Shown here: one piece after another, positions 35,699 through 46,517 of the stretch | How positions within the stretch are numbered: position 1 is the stretch's first letter | How the letters are laid out: each line of letters starts with the position of its first letter | NCBI GenBank assembly: GCA_950022655.1 | Contig: OX465579.1 | Span: 80,983,193-81,047,192 of the forward strand | DNA length: 64,000 bases | Direction: 5' to 3' | Origin: Alentia gelatinosa | Lineage: Eukaryota; Annelida; Polychaeta; Phyllodocida; Polynoidae | Notes under the pieces: generated by a model | The model's database searches: none | What the model was told of the DNA's origin: nothing | Seen by the model: the letters and a program-made list of their open reading frames with translations, nothing else | Position numbers and translations under genes: made by a program

Positions 35699-37140
35699 TT
35701 TTCTTTGATATAATATTATACTATCCAAAGCAATATGATGACAGCTCCTTGATATGCCACTCAAGCTGTTGTGTCATTTAAAAGTAACTTTTTTTTATAA
35801 GTATATATGATAGGTGTTCCAGTTGACCATCTGATTTTGCAGTTCTAATATGAAGGCGTGTCAGAAAACCTGTAAGCATATTTTGTCTACTAGTCCTTGG
35901 TTATTAAGTGTGCCCTTATCTAATTTCTAATGCAAGAGTTTGGCACGAGATTCTTGTCTCAGAAAAACAGACAAAAGCAACAACACACAAAGAATAGTTT
36001 TCCAATACATGTACTAATATGTGTTATCTAAATGGCTCATGGCTACTAGGCAATGATTATCATCATCATTGATAATATCATGTCGCTTATCCTATCAGAA
36101 ATTGCACAGAAGAGCATTGTAATTGCCTTGAATGCAAGAAACAAATAATAAACACACAACAAAAAAACATGTACGTACGTTTTTATTGGAGTGCCCTGAC
36201 ATGGTCCAAACATGCTTAGAATGTTGAGGTGTTGTTGGAAGCCGACATTCTGTGAAGTGTTGACAAGGAATGTCAGATGCACGACTGTACAGATAGGTGA
36301 GTGATAAGAGCAGTTGGCCACGTCCGGCACTTGGTCCTGTTAGTAAACCGACACGAGGGCTCCAGAAGTTGCCCTCACACCAAGGGTCAGGAGGTCATGA
36401 CCCAGATAGCATCCACACTCCATAGACCTCACCAATTCGTCCGCGAAATTCTGAAAGAAAGTCCCTCAGCTGATTAGGAATTCTCTGTTTCTGTATTTCA
36501 TAATGATTCATATCACCTTCAGTAGATATCATGTTTCACGCCCACAGAAATCGCATCCTACATATATGCGATCCATACGGCGTGAGCACCGGTCGTCTCA
36601 CAATATTTATCCACTACAAGGAGAACGATGTTGCTGGGGATGCCTTGAGCATGCTCAAATGGAATCCAGATAGAGCCCATTCTTCAGAGGCAATTACTAT
36701 AACTGCCTTCCCCCACACAGGTTCTGCCATGATATTTATAGGGTGACACCCATAATGTAATGTCTAGAAGAATTCTATGTCTAGTAGGTGTTGCTGGATG
36801 GTTTTGTTAGGAATACAAATTGAATGAAAGGAATAGCTAAATCTATATAGACAACAAACCAATGCTTCATCCTTAATTGGATATCATGGGCACTCCGCTA
36901 TGTGGTCGACACAGGCAACTATTACATTATAATTCTATACAATGAACTGGATGTACGAAATAACAAATACTTAAAACGGTTTTGGCCTGCTGCAACGGAC
37001 ATTGAATTAGTGCAACGCCTAGAAAAATGTGGGTGAGTCAGTAGAGTTCCAGTTTGTAAAAGATTGATGATCGCGATGAAACTGCATGTAGAATATAAGA
37101 GTAACATAGTTTCTATATTCATATTTAGAGGATATGTAAG
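35699..37140. other. No supported gene
   Basis: AT-rich sequence. A plus frame at 36544-36744 reads NRILHICDPYGVSTGRLTIF and ends near CACACAG|GTTCTG, but its splice signals are weak. Nothing else is supported. Confidence 0.35.
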
Positions 37141-37301
37141 GGGCCATCCATAAAGTACGTACGCACCGAGGGGGGGGTGGGGGAAGAAATTTTGGAAAAT
37201 CTGCGTATGCTCCCTCTTTGTTCTATTGCGTACAAGATTGGGAGAGGGGGTGGGGGGTCCAAAATTTCAGAAATTCTGCGTACGTACTTTAAGGATGGCC
37301 C
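37141..37301. mobile_element. 161-bp MITE with near-perfect 25-bp inverted ends
   Basis: The element begins GGGCCATCCATAAAGTACGT at 37141 and ends with the inverted copy at 37277-37301; 24 of 25 terminal bases match. The interior is G-rich (GAGGGGGGGGTGGGGG) and contains a repeated ATTTT/AAAATTT-CTGCGTA block. Inverted ends of the GGGCC-TCCATAAAGTACG type are widespread in animals, as I recall. No clear target-site duplication is seen at the flanks. Confidence 0.85.
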
Positions 37302-38673
37302 ACAACCCTATATAAAAAAGACATGAGTGTAATGAGTACATGTACAGAAAGCATGAGAGTGAGGGAAGCCATATACAGAAAATGAAGGACCAATACGTTC
37401 AGACAGTATAGAGTGCGAATGAAACATATATGTACATGTACATATTTAGGGGGAGTTTGTTTGTACGTTTAGTTTAACGTCCAATTTGTTCAATTAGTCT
37501 TTTACGGGGAGTATGAAGAATTGATACGAATATGCCGTATGAGCAATGGTACCATGCCCGGCAGTGGATGGCAGAATGGAGATCAGTCCGTACCAGGCTT
37601 GTGACATGACGAGGGTGTGTCTTATATTGATTGTGATGGATGCTGTCGTCCAGGCTATACGCCAAACAGAATGCAAGTGGTCGGCCTTTCCCGTCTATAC
37701 TCCACAGTCCGAACAATTTCTCCATCCGTCGCCCGAATATGCCACTGTTTGCCCGACAACACTGACGTTTTCGTTACGTTCATCCTTCAACACTCTCTCT
37801 AAGCCCTTCCAAGACTTTTTACACTGTTTCTACTCTCTTACCCTGCCGCCTCCTGAAGAGGAATCCTGAAAGTCTCGTTTCTCTATGATTCTTACCGCCA
37901 CCTCATTCACTCTTCTATCTCTTCTATCTTTCCACTTGAAGCTACCAGATATTTTTTTACTATCCTCAACGTGCACCTATCTTGCTGAAGGTTGCCAACC
38001 GACTTGCCAGTTCGCCATTACTAGCAATACTGCTTTCTCGTCAGCGTATACGCTGCTCCACATGTTCATGGTTGTAGGGAAATTACCAAGCATTCCCTTG
38101 TTGAAAGAGAAATGGAGAGAGCAATAAGAAACAAACAGGGAGACACGTGTCTATGGGACTATAGGTAGGAACCAGAACAAAAAATTACAAGAAGAACGAT
38201 TCCCATAGGGAGTCAGGAGAAACATTGGTTGAGACAATGAAGTGGGGGAGATAACCGCTTTCTTTATTGCTTTAAGTTTGCGTTGCATTTTATGGGTGCG
38301 CTGGGAAGCATAAAGAGCAAGAACAGATTACAATAATAAAAACACACCGCGAGTAAAGTAAGCAATTTTAAGCGACTGCAGACTCGCTGACCCACCTGCA
38401 CTGCACCTACACTGCGCTTCATAACTGAGAAAATGAAAAACAGTACATTGTTTAATATAAATGTAACATATTCACAATACACATCATTTAAGTACTACCG
38501 ATGAAACCTCAATCACACCAAGAATATGCAAAGCCATGTATCTCATAATAACCACCAGGAGGTTACACGAGGAAGGCGCAGTCCTCAAGGAATACCACTT
38601 AACATGCACTTGAATATACATCTCACTACCTAACGGGAGGCCTTCCTATGTTAACCGATCAGTGAAAAAATAC
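37302..38673. other. No supported gene; SINE/LINE-like tail on minus at 37466
   Basis: The minus strand carries GGACGTTAAACTA followed by AACGTACAAACAAAC (37455-37482), the third copy of the tail also seen at 20676 and 47587. Open plus frames at 37546-37869 and 37885-38127 follow pyrimidine-rich composition and are not convincing. Confidence 0.4.
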
Positions 38674-39083
38674 TAGGGGTGGGATAAATATGGTTTATCC
38701 TACCCCTAATAAGAAACTGCCATAGACTTTATATAGGGAACTTTATGTGGCATGCAGTGACATAAAGTGTGTTTTATGCCTCTAGGGGCATAAAAAGAAT
38801 TGACCAATCAGCACGTGTTCTAGCGACAGTATAAACAAGGAACCAACATGTCCATTTATGCATTCTTAGCTGGATTTTGGTGAGTGTTTGCATATTACTT
38901 AATACAATAAAGTCGTGTAGAAGGGGTAGGATAAATACGGAACCGAACTTGAGTTAGCAGGTCGTGTTGTGATGTCACTCCGGTCAGGTTTGCTACTCAC
39001 TATGCTCGGCTACGCCTCGCGTAGTAATTCGCTACCTGACCATCGTGACATAACAACACTACCTGCTAAGTCGCGTTCAGTTT
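38674..39083. mobile_element. Composite palindromic repeat element, copy B
   Basis: It begins with a hairpin (TAGGGGTGGGATAAA at 38674, TTTATCCTACCCCTA from 38694). It repeats GGGGTAGGATAAAT at 38923 and then has the fold-back domain. Outer arms are GAGTTAGCAGGT (38951-38962) and ACCTGCTAAG (39061). Inner arms are GTGTTGTGATGTCAC (38964-38978) and GTGACATAACAACAC (39045-39059), 14 of 15 paired. GGTCAGGT (38982) pairs with ACCTGACC (39034). The loop TGCTACTCACTATGCTCGGC with GCCTCGCGTAG resembles copy A closely, while the stems differ in sequence but still pair. Non-coding. Confidence 0.75.
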
Positions 39084-39440
39084 CATTTAAGTCCTTCACC
39101 GTAATGCACTTGGAAAAGAATCTTCTTATTCTTAGGAGATTATAGTTCAAAGGCAATCCTATCATTGGCATTCCACCCAACAGGTGCCATCAACCGCATA
39201 ATGTAGTGTTTGATCTTTTAGAGCGGACATCCCTCTTGTGACCCACATGGTAAGCGCGAGTGTTGTTGACTCTGACTTCTGCGCGATGTTTATGGTTTTC
39301 TATGTGGAGATTTATTTGAATGGAACCAAGAGGGAGAGGGGAAACAATTGAAGAAAGTAAGATAGGAAGAGGCAAATGCAAGGTAGAGGAAAAAATTAAG
39401 TAAGATGGGGAGAGGACTAGAGGGACGATGCAAGGACACC
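39084..39440. other. No supported gene
   Basis: Nothing recognisable apart from purine-rich sequence leading into the GA tract. Confidence 0.4.
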
Positions 39441-39553
39441 GGAGAGAAGAAAGAGAGAGAGAGAGAGAACGAGAGAGAGCGAGAGAGAGAGAGAGCGAGA
39501 GAGAGAGAGAGCGAGAGAGAGAGAGAGAGCGAGAGAGAGAGAGAGAGCGAGAG

Positions 39554-39606
<53 letters not shown>

Positions 39607-39613
39607 GGAAGAG
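39441..39613 (+). repeat. (GA)n tract with GAGC interruptions
   Basis: About 170 bases of GA dinucleotides are broken at intervals by AGCG or AACG. The resulting Glu/Arg-rich (plus) and Ser/Leu-rich (minus) open frames are artefacts. Confidence 0.97.
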
Positions 39614-40391
39614 ATGGGGGAGAGAAACAGAGCCAGCGTATTGAAGGAGATAAATAGAAATATAGATATCAACTTTGCACAGCCACTATTGGAGTAGGAT
39701 GATAGCAACATATTTTTGCCTAGGCACACTATTTTGGTGGTCTCGTGAACCGCAGTAGTTATCGAGCTTCCAAATGAAATGTGTTGGATTCATATCATGG
39801 TCTGGACGGCAGTGGCGGTGCTCTAACTCTGCGGTGATAAGCTGGGCTATGTTTCTTATCGCGGGTAGGATGGGCAGATGCACATCTGAACTGCCTGCTT
39901 GCTGAAACCACGGCATACACTGCATACCTGATGAGGAACAGGTCCAGGGGAGGAAGTATATAGTGGTGAGTCGAGTAGACTTTGGAGATTATATGAGGAG
40001 AATGGCAACGTTTGGAAAGGTATGGAACGGGGCACAGAAAAATATCGTAGCTCTCCAATTCTAATAGCATTGATTATGAACGGTATTACCATCGCCCATT
40101 CCCAGATTGCTGAGTTAATGACAGAAACAAAGATGTTACATGGTCGGCAGGTTGTTTCTGTATCTTAAAGAATACTGTACTATTTTTTGCTTTTCTAAAT
40201 TGTGAAGTGTTCATCAAACAACATGAAAATATTCGCATGATGTATCTTGCATGTATGTTGCCATCCATATCACCGTGCACGAAGACCTACATATTCGCAC
40301 ACAGGTCATTCATGTATAGTTGTATAGTTGTCTTAAATAATGTCTGGGATTCCTTGTGGAGCTAAAATGCTGGCCACATAAGAAGTACACT
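39614..40391. other. No supported gene
   Basis: Open minus frames at 39686-40092 do not show coding composition. Nothing is supported. Confidence 0.4.
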
Positions 40392-40421
40392 GAGCTGCTC
40401 ACTGACTCAGGTGAGCAGCTC
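40392..40421. repeat. Hairpin of two GAGCWGCTC motifs
   Basis: GAGCTGCTCAC (40392-40402) and GTGAGCAGCTC (40411-40421) form a perfect 11-bp stem around TGACTCAG. Each arm is one copy of the nonamer that is over-represented across the window. Confidence 0.9.
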
Positions 40422-40806
40422 GTTGGTCGCGACTAGATGTCGTTGACGGGTACGTTTTGACTCATTGCCAGGTTCTCTATCATAACACCCCTTCTCAACA
40501 ACCCTTGATTACAGCGAACCGACCCGGCTCTGTTGCACAGGGGCAATTTCTGAATGTTTGTGGATTGGAGTTTAGTAGGAGAGCACATGAATGCCAAGTT
40601 ACATTAGATCTGATATACATTGTACTTTTGTGTGTCGTATAATTGCAAGGAAACACCTAATGGATAATACATTATGTTCTATGGAAGGGGCTGTCTGAAA
40701 AAATATATAGCGGAAAAATATTATTGTAAATGGATAACAGCAATATAAAAAAAATGGGAAAGATGCTGAAGTTTTAATGATCGTTCATTGCTGCAGGTGT
40801 ATGTTG
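40422..40806. other. No supported gene
   Basis: AT-rich, nothing recognisable. Confidence 0.4.
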
Positions 40807-41090
40807 AGGCCTGGTGTCCACCTACTACGATAGAAATTTAGACATACAGATATGGTACCGATACAAAAAGTAGATATCGGAGACATATCGGGAATGTGCA
40901 AAATCGTAGACATATGTCTAGACATCTCACTTCACTATGCATCATAAGGGTTTTTTTGGTGCCTGATCGAAGAAACGTGGTCAACTGCCCCAATATTAGG
41001 TGACCTTCCGACCCGATTTTGATTTTTTTTATCGGAAGGTGCATCGTAGACCATATCAGAGCCATATCGTAGTAGGTGGATGCTGGGCCT
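40807..41090. mobile_element. 284-bp MITE with 25-bp inverted ends
   Basis: The left end GGCCTGGTGTCCACCTACTA (40808 onward) and the inverted right end (41065-41089, the complement of which begins GGCCCAGCATCCACCTACTA) match at 21 of 25 positions, including an identical CCACCTACTACGATA. The interior holds further short inverted words (GACCTTCCGA / TCGGAAGGTGC). No ORF. No target duplication could be fixed. Confidence 0.8.
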
Positions 41091-41570
41091 AACACGCTAA
41101 CATATGTGATGTCACATAATACTTATTCCATATTGGTGCACTTTCCTGATATAACATTCTAGGTCAATTTAGAATGTATTTCATGGTTTCCCCTTTTGCA
41201 TTTTCCATTCCAACTTGGTATTTTACATCTATTGATAGCATATGTACATCGATTGACAGCAAATGTAAATAGATGAGAAATGATAAGATATGAGGTAGTA
41301 AGGTTTGAAGGTGCTGAAGAATACTCCTGTCTATTGACAATATATCATTCATGACTCATTTACATAGAATCTGATAAAGCCTCTGTGACTGTTTTAAAAG
41401 CAAACCGCGAGACCGTGTTAAACACGTTTTCATATCTGATCGTCTCCTTAGGAAAGTCCCTCGAAGAAGTTGTGAAGGGGCACGTTTTGAATGCAGAGCC
41501 TATCCTTGCACACTATTCTCCTCTGTATGGCAAGCCTATGAATCATTTATTCAGTTTAGGAACCACATAG
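41091..41570. other. No supported gene
   Basis: A plus frame at 41385-41570 is open and lies directly before the reverse-transcriptase-like remnant. It is not recognisable by itself. Confidence 0.35.
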
Positions 41571-41705
41571 ATGTGCCTCATAAACATGCAATCTGACAAG
41601 GCTAGTGGGCAGAACATTAGCTTCATATACCATTTGGATGATGTATTGTGTTCTTCATTCGCTAATATTGATTGGTTAGAATATATCAATTATTTGTCAT
41701 GTTAG
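41571..41705 (+). pseudogene. Reverse-transcriptase motif remnant (Penelope-like type)
   Basis: The frame reads MCLINMQSDKASGQNISFIY then HLDDVLCSSFANIDWLEYIN and stops at TAG 41703. The core FIYHLDDVL fits RT motif C ([F/Y]xDD) in the form F-x-Y-[I/L]-D-D-V-L known from Penelope-like and related retroelements. Only this motif is left. Sequence on both sides has stops in every frame and no further RT blocks are seen. The assignment rests on one motif, so a chance match remains possible. Confidence 0.4.
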
Positions 41706-42189
41706 TTCCTCCCAGTAAAAGATATAAGTGGAAATGAAGTAACGGAAATTTTAGGATTGGTAATGCAGTCTAGTAATGAATAGATCCATAAATTGTTTAT
41801 ATCATAGCTACATACAAGGAGGATACGTCAAATCCGAAATAATTTCCTGTCATAACATCGATATCCACTATTTCAAAAAGAAAGAAATCGTATGCAGGCA
41901 GAGGGAATGATATCTATCACGCATGGAACATATATGAACAAGTCTGAGATGAAAGCTATGTGAAACAATATGAATTTCGTTTATAAATATAAACAGAATA
42001 CAAAATATTTTAATGTAGCCAATAGGGCATACATTCTCTCTGAAGTCAGACGATCATCATAGTCTCATAAATCTATAAATCGATGGACAAGAGCTGGTCT
42101 AAATTGAGCAGATTAAATCTGTTACATAATCAAATCCGTCATTGCTTCTCAGACACCCTGAATGCGTTGCCAAAATGAGAGGGAGCATT
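41706..42189. other. No supported gene
   Basis: AT-rich, nothing recognisable. It may be further decay of the element at 41571. Confidence 0.35.
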
Positions 42190-42639
42190 AAAAAGGCTTG
42201 CCATACGCCCAACCAAGCCTTCTCAGTTTCCCGTGCCCCGCGCCGTGGCCATCCTTCCCCGGCCCGGCCGGCGCAAATGCTGCCGCTGCCGCAGTCACTC
42301 CCTGTTGTGGTGTGAGCTGCTGGGGCCGGCCACGACAAGAGGCTCACAGTAGGCGTCCTCCAGGGTGGTAGTGGTTATAAGACCGGGACATGACCGCCCG
42401 GGCTGCAGTGAGGTTTTGCCCTTCAGCTTGTTTGACTGCATGACACTGTAAATCTGACAATGACTCCATACACGGGCGACCTGTAACCACATATACACAG
42501 CCAAGCCACACACACAGGAGGAAGGATTCATCAGTGGCGTACTGGAGGAGTGACACTGCTAGGTTTGGTAAGAGCACCGAGCTGGTCCTGACAGCCACCG
42601 GGAGACGTTCCGCCAAGCCAGGAGTCATGTGTGCGGGCG
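42190..42639 (+). promoter_or_regulatory. CpG-island-like segment upstream of a candidate first exon
   Basis: G+C and CpG are the highest in the window around 42225-42330 (CCGGCCCGGCCGGCGC). The segment ends at the candidate start codon at 42640. TGTGAGCTGCTGG at 42311 is a near match to the recurring GAGCWGCTC motif. CpG content and position suggest a promoter and 5' UTR. Short GC-rich open frames inside it are not counted as genes. Confidence 0.4.
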
Positions 42640-42727
42640 ATGGAGGAGGTGCAGCCGGCAACAGCACCTGGAGGTCCGGGGTCCTGCCCGGCCGCTGCCC
42701 ACGCCTACCTGCCCCGCGCCTGGAGGG
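42640..42727 (+). CDS. Candidate first coding exon (MEEVQPATAPGG...)
   Basis: ATG at 42640, in GCGATGG context (purine at -3, G at +4), opens 29 codons rich in Ala, Pro and Gly (MEEVQPATAPGGPGSCPAAA). They run to a strong donor GGAGG|GTGAGTG, leaving one base. An in-frame TGA lies upstream at about 42590, so the start is well placed. The next good acceptor with a matching frame (two leading bases) is at 43352. Low-complexity composition means the frame alone is weak evidence. The start context, donor and phase together support a first exon. Confidence 0.4.
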
Positions 42728-43351
42728 GTGAGTGATAGGGGAGCGATTGGCAAGCTGACAGTATGCACGTGCCTACAGGAAGAGCACGCACAGAGAGATA
42801 CGTAATGCACGTGCTGTATGGGAATACTGGTGGAATGTTACGTTAAAAGACGTAACAGATTAGGACGTATTGGTGTCGGAAAATATCGGTTTCCACACGT
42901 TATCTTAACGCCTGAAATCGCAAGGCAGGTGTATAAGGATAACATGGACATGTGCTAATATGCGGTGAGGACGTTTAACGTAAAGCAGGATAGCAAGAGC
43001 AGTGACACTGTACCATTGCGTGTGGTAGAGTACTGCAACGTGTATGAGTGCGACAGGATATGTGACAACCTCGCACAACGTATGAAGATGCATCATGTCA
43101 TGTCATGATATAAAACCATAAGGCGGTCGGCATAGTAGGATGTTGTATCGCAAAACGCTTTCTTTGTAATCCTTGTTATTCGTGCAACAAAGGATTCCCC
43201 ACGCTACACACGCCAATAAAAGTGCCAAAGGGGTCTTTCTCCTATCAGCCTCCCACCTTTTAGTAGGGCATTGAGAGACAATGCACCCAAACCAGGTACC
43301 ACACGTGTATATATCTTCCAGATACATCACGTAGAAGTGTTGTGCTTACAG
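42728..43351 (+). other. Probable intron
   Basis: AT-richer sequence between a GTGAGTG donor and a TGTGCTTACAG acceptor. No coding signal inside. Confidence 0.35.
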
Positions 43352-43586
43352 GGTTCACAATAGCCACGCTGTGCGGCAATGTTATAACTGCTCGGCACAC
43401 GGGAATCAGCAGGACGAGTAGCTCACCATTCTCCTCGGAGCAGCTCGCACACAGCGGGGGAAAGGGCTCAGTGGTCCCGTCCCGTCTGCGGTATAATACC
43501 CTCAGGGTTCACGTGATCAATGCACACCATCCTACCACCACCCTCTGTCTCCATCCTCCTACCCCCTGTCACGCGCATAAACACAG
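43352..43586 (+). CDS. Candidate second exon of the 42.6-45.2 kb gene
   Basis: After the acceptor GTTGTGCTTACAG the exon starts with two bases that complete a Gly codon with the leftover base of the exon at 42727. It then reads FTIATLCGNVITARHTGISR, a Ser-rich stretch (TSSSPFSSEQLAHSGGKGSV) and a His/Thr/Pro-rich end. A usable donor ACACAG|GTTGGT at 43587 leaves two bases. Reading stays open to 43611 if that donor is not used. The phase fits the 55-base segment at 44419. No domain was recognised. The composition suggests a secreted or extracellular linker, but this is inference. Confidence 0.4.
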
Positions 43587-43756
43587 GTTGGTCTGCCCCC
43601 ATACCACGTGCTGAGACGTGTACACCCATCTCACTCCAGGATCCGAGGCGAGATCCAAACACAGGAGGTATATGGTTGGCTAGAGTGGGACAGCTACGTG
43701 CTACCGACACCAGCCTCAAACCAAGAACATTTATCTTACAACTGTAATGTTTTTAG

Positions 43757-43882
43757 GGCTGCGGTCAGCACTGCGACAACGGTGCTCGAGCGGTCTAGAC
43801 GCACAGTTTGGATCTAGAGCAAATGGAGGAGGAGTTCCAAAACTGGGCCATCCCTTGAGAGGACTTTACGGGGAGTTGACCA
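43757..43882 (+). CDS. Alternative exon-like ORF inside the same region
   Basis: TGTAATGTTTTTAG is an acceptable acceptor. In one phase the sequence is open for 41 codons (LRSALRQRCSSGLDAQFGSR, then ANGGGVPKLGHPLRGLYGEL) to a TAG at 43880. It needs one leftover base, which the exon ending at 42727 supplies and the one ending at 43586 does not. It could be an alternative terminal exon. No donor follows. Confidence 0.25.
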
Positions 43883-44418
43883 TGGTTATTCCTTAGACTG
43901 TGTTTATCTCTTCCCACGCGGCTGAATACACACGAACGGATGATCCGTGGGCGAGGGAAATAATAGCCCGGCTTCATATAATGCGACCAATGGACTGGGA
44001 CTGCTCTGTGAGCTGCTCATTGCACGGCAGGTTATTAATACCTAGGACGTGAGCCGCTCTGCCTCTCTCGTGTGCTTAGGTCTACAGGCCACAGTGTCTT
44101 GGATCATATTTGCTCGTACACTGGTCCATTGTACTCGTCCTTCTCTTTTATTGTCTTTTTTTCTCGTGAAACGTATACTCTTTTGTAGCTGGTACAACAT
44201 ACATGCATATACAAAATTTCGCGTGTCCTTTTTGCACTCAAACATCTTTCAGTCCATCACCAGCTGTCTGTTATGTTAGAAACAGGTCTACGCCCTTTGT
44301 ATTTACTATAATATTTGCCCTCTCTAGTTTGTCTGCCACCCACTCTAGTTCTTCCCCTCTTCCTGAGGACGCTGGATCGACCCCTTCCCCTCCTCAGCGT
44401 ACGCACCTCTCAAAACAG

Positions 44419-44473
44419 GTGTGTGCGGATCACTCACCACACCTATGAGTTATCACCATGGTCGTCTACACAG
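44419..44473 (+). CDS. Candidate 55-base third exon
   Basis: CTCAAAACAG ends at 44418. One leading base completes the codon left by the exon ending at 43586. Then come 18 codons, CVRITHHTYELSPWSSTQ, to a near-ideal donor ACACAG|GTATGAGC. Acceptor, phase and donor agree. In another phase the sequence is open straight through to 45191, so exon boundaries in this GC-rich stretch are not certain. Confidence 0.35.
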
Positions 44474-44576
44474 GTATGAGCACGGGGCTGCCGGCCGGTC
44501 GACGGGGGGTGGCGCCGGTTATTCTTTGATCACCACCGCCACCACAAGCACCCCACTGACCCCACCGACACGTCAG

Positions 44577-45180
44577 ACTCACACTGGACTCACAGGAGAC
44601 CCATGTAGCCAGCAGTGGAAGCCACAGGAGGACCACTGCTACCAACACAACCCATTCCCAACGGAACAGGCAGCGGCGGCAAGACAGCCCCCGTGCACGT
44701 GCTCCGGAAGCACGGGGTACAACGCTCAAACCCGTCACAACTACCTCACCCCGCCGCACGCCTACGGGCGTGAGTGCCACGGCGATATGGCCAGCACACT
44801 GCACGGACACAACCATGTTTACCTGCCACTGGCCGGAGGACAGAGTCGAGGCGGCCGCCCATTCTCAGCCTCCGCCTGTGGGTCGTCGTCGTCCCCCTCC
44901 TCCAGGTGGTGGACAGCGTGGGCCGGGACACCCTGGAGGACCTCCTCGCCATACCCTCAGTGGCCCCTGGCCGTGTTGGCGCACCTCTGTCAGGTGGGCG
45001 TGGCGGTGGCACGGTGCACATCGCTGGGACGGCGGTGGGGACGTGCCGTGGCGCTGACGGTCACCCTGGCCTTGCTGGGACTGCTGGTGGACACCACCCT
45101 CATGGACCAGTCTGTTGTGAAGGGGCTGCTCGCCCTCAAGACCGCCGGTATGAGCACCCTCACCTTCAAGGCCCTAGCAG
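44577..45180 (+). CDS. GC-rich coding region ending in membrane-like segments, frame switch inside
   Basis: From 44577 a phase-0 frame reads Cys/His/Pro-rich sequence (DPCSQQWKPQEDHCYQHNPF), with AAG- and CAG-type acceptors before it and an internal GTGAGT donor at 44770. At about 44860-44960 coding composition (G-rich first base, C/G third base) is in the +1-shifted frame, LSLRLWVVVVPLLQVVDSVG then RDTLEDLLAIPS. From about 44965 it is back in the first frame, WPLAVLAHLCQVGVAVARC then GRAVALTVTLALLGLLVDTT, ending KALAG|GTACCT. The three hydrophobic stretches look like membrane spans. A single-base frameshift near 44962, or a missed 60-base intron (CAG|GTGGTG to CCTCAG|TGG), would join them. 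Protein family not recognised. Confidence 0.45.
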
Positions 45181-46517
45181 GTACCTTGTAGCATGTTTTA
45201 ACTTTTTAGAATATTATAATCTTGACACTGAGATCAAGCTTACCCCCAGCTCGTTACAGGTCCTAATTCGGTAAAACTGCAGATCCATGGATGCCAGTAT
45301 CCGTATGTAAAAAGTTCCATGAGTGCAGCAATGTTCATAAAATCGCGCGAAACTCGACAGATTTGATACCTTCTAAGTATGGTTTATTAGAACGGAAGAA
45401 CCAATAGATCGCTTCCAGTTCCATAACTTCATAGTAAAAGAGATGAAAAATGAGAACGTTTGACTTGTGTGAATGGTCCGCTGAAGACAGATATTACGGT
45501 AAATAAACAAGTAAGTTGACTGATATTTCCTATGTTATAAGATAGGCAACATGGATCCACAGTTTTACCACTAATTCGATCCGGTATTCGAGATGATTTA
45601 GAACTGAAGGTATACAAGAACTGAAGGTATACAAGTAGGAAGTTTAATTCAAATCACTAACCTTGGATATACTACATTGTAAGGCAATCTTTTAGAAGTA
45701 TTTAAGACACACATATATATATATATTTGTGTCCGGTACCGGTGGGATATTGAAGCAGAGTGACCGTTTGTGGAGCCTGGTAATCAGGTAACCAGCATTG
45801 CGCGACTGGTTACCATGTAACTGGGGAGGAAAACATGTTACGTTAATAAACAAGAACAGTCACGGGTTGAATAAATTCATTAATACAAATGGATATAATT
45901 TATATACATATAACAGAGTTGATATTTAAATATATATATAAGAAAGGAATGGATCCAGTGAGTGATGTGTAATTAGGTCTGGCAGAATATATTTAATTCA
46001 AAGATAAAGCAAAAGCCTTGTATTCAACGTCATGCAATGTAGATGCAGTAGAATTAAATAAAATACCTATTGCCTAATTGATAGAAGGGAAAATGGTGCT
46101 TTGGTCATAGATTGGGAAAGGCTAATGTCGGAGGTGTGGAATTACTACGAAGCTTTCCTAGTGTATGTAAATAAAGAACAACGGAGTATCATTGTCAGTG
46201 ATAATGTACATTTACCAGAAAGGTACCGGGGTCAAGGAATGGCATATGGAATAATGCCAGCCAGTGTTCCTTTTTCAATGTTGTACCAGGAATAGCTAGA
46301 TCAGCTGAGGCCTGCAAGAATAACCCTTGTGTAGCGGGAGGTAGAGGATGCATCTTTTACTCTAGAAACCCTTTGGGACCGTCTCACACGGAATACCAAC
46401 TCTATATTTATTTACACTCACCCAGTTGGACACAAATAACCATCGGACAATTTCGGTGTCACAACTAGGGACCAAAATACCTCCAAATGCATTAGTCGCC
46501 GCACTTTCTGGTTGTTA
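45181..46517. other. No supported gene; small exact duplication and hairpin
   Basis: GAACTGAAGGTATACAA is tandemly duplicated at 45601-45634. GGTAACCAG (45787) pairs with CTGGTTACC (45806). A plus frame at about 46070-46295 reads VIDWERLMSEVWNYYEAFLV and later YRGQGMAYGIMPAS. It is protein-like but without splice support. AT-rich otherwise. Confidence 0.4.

Noticed and set aside
36544..36744. Plus frame NRILHICDPYGV... ending near CACACAG|GTTCTG
   Set aside because: Weak donor and no clear acceptor. It cannot be separated from chance.
39190..39729. Long Ser/Leu-rich minus ORF and Glu/Arg-rich plus ORFs
   Set aside because: They are translations of the GA dinucleotide tract and its surroundings.
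46054..46295. Plus frame containing YRGQGMAYG, resembling an acetyltransferase (GNAT) motif
   Set aside because: Only one short motif, no splice sites, AT-rich codons. The match is probably accidental.
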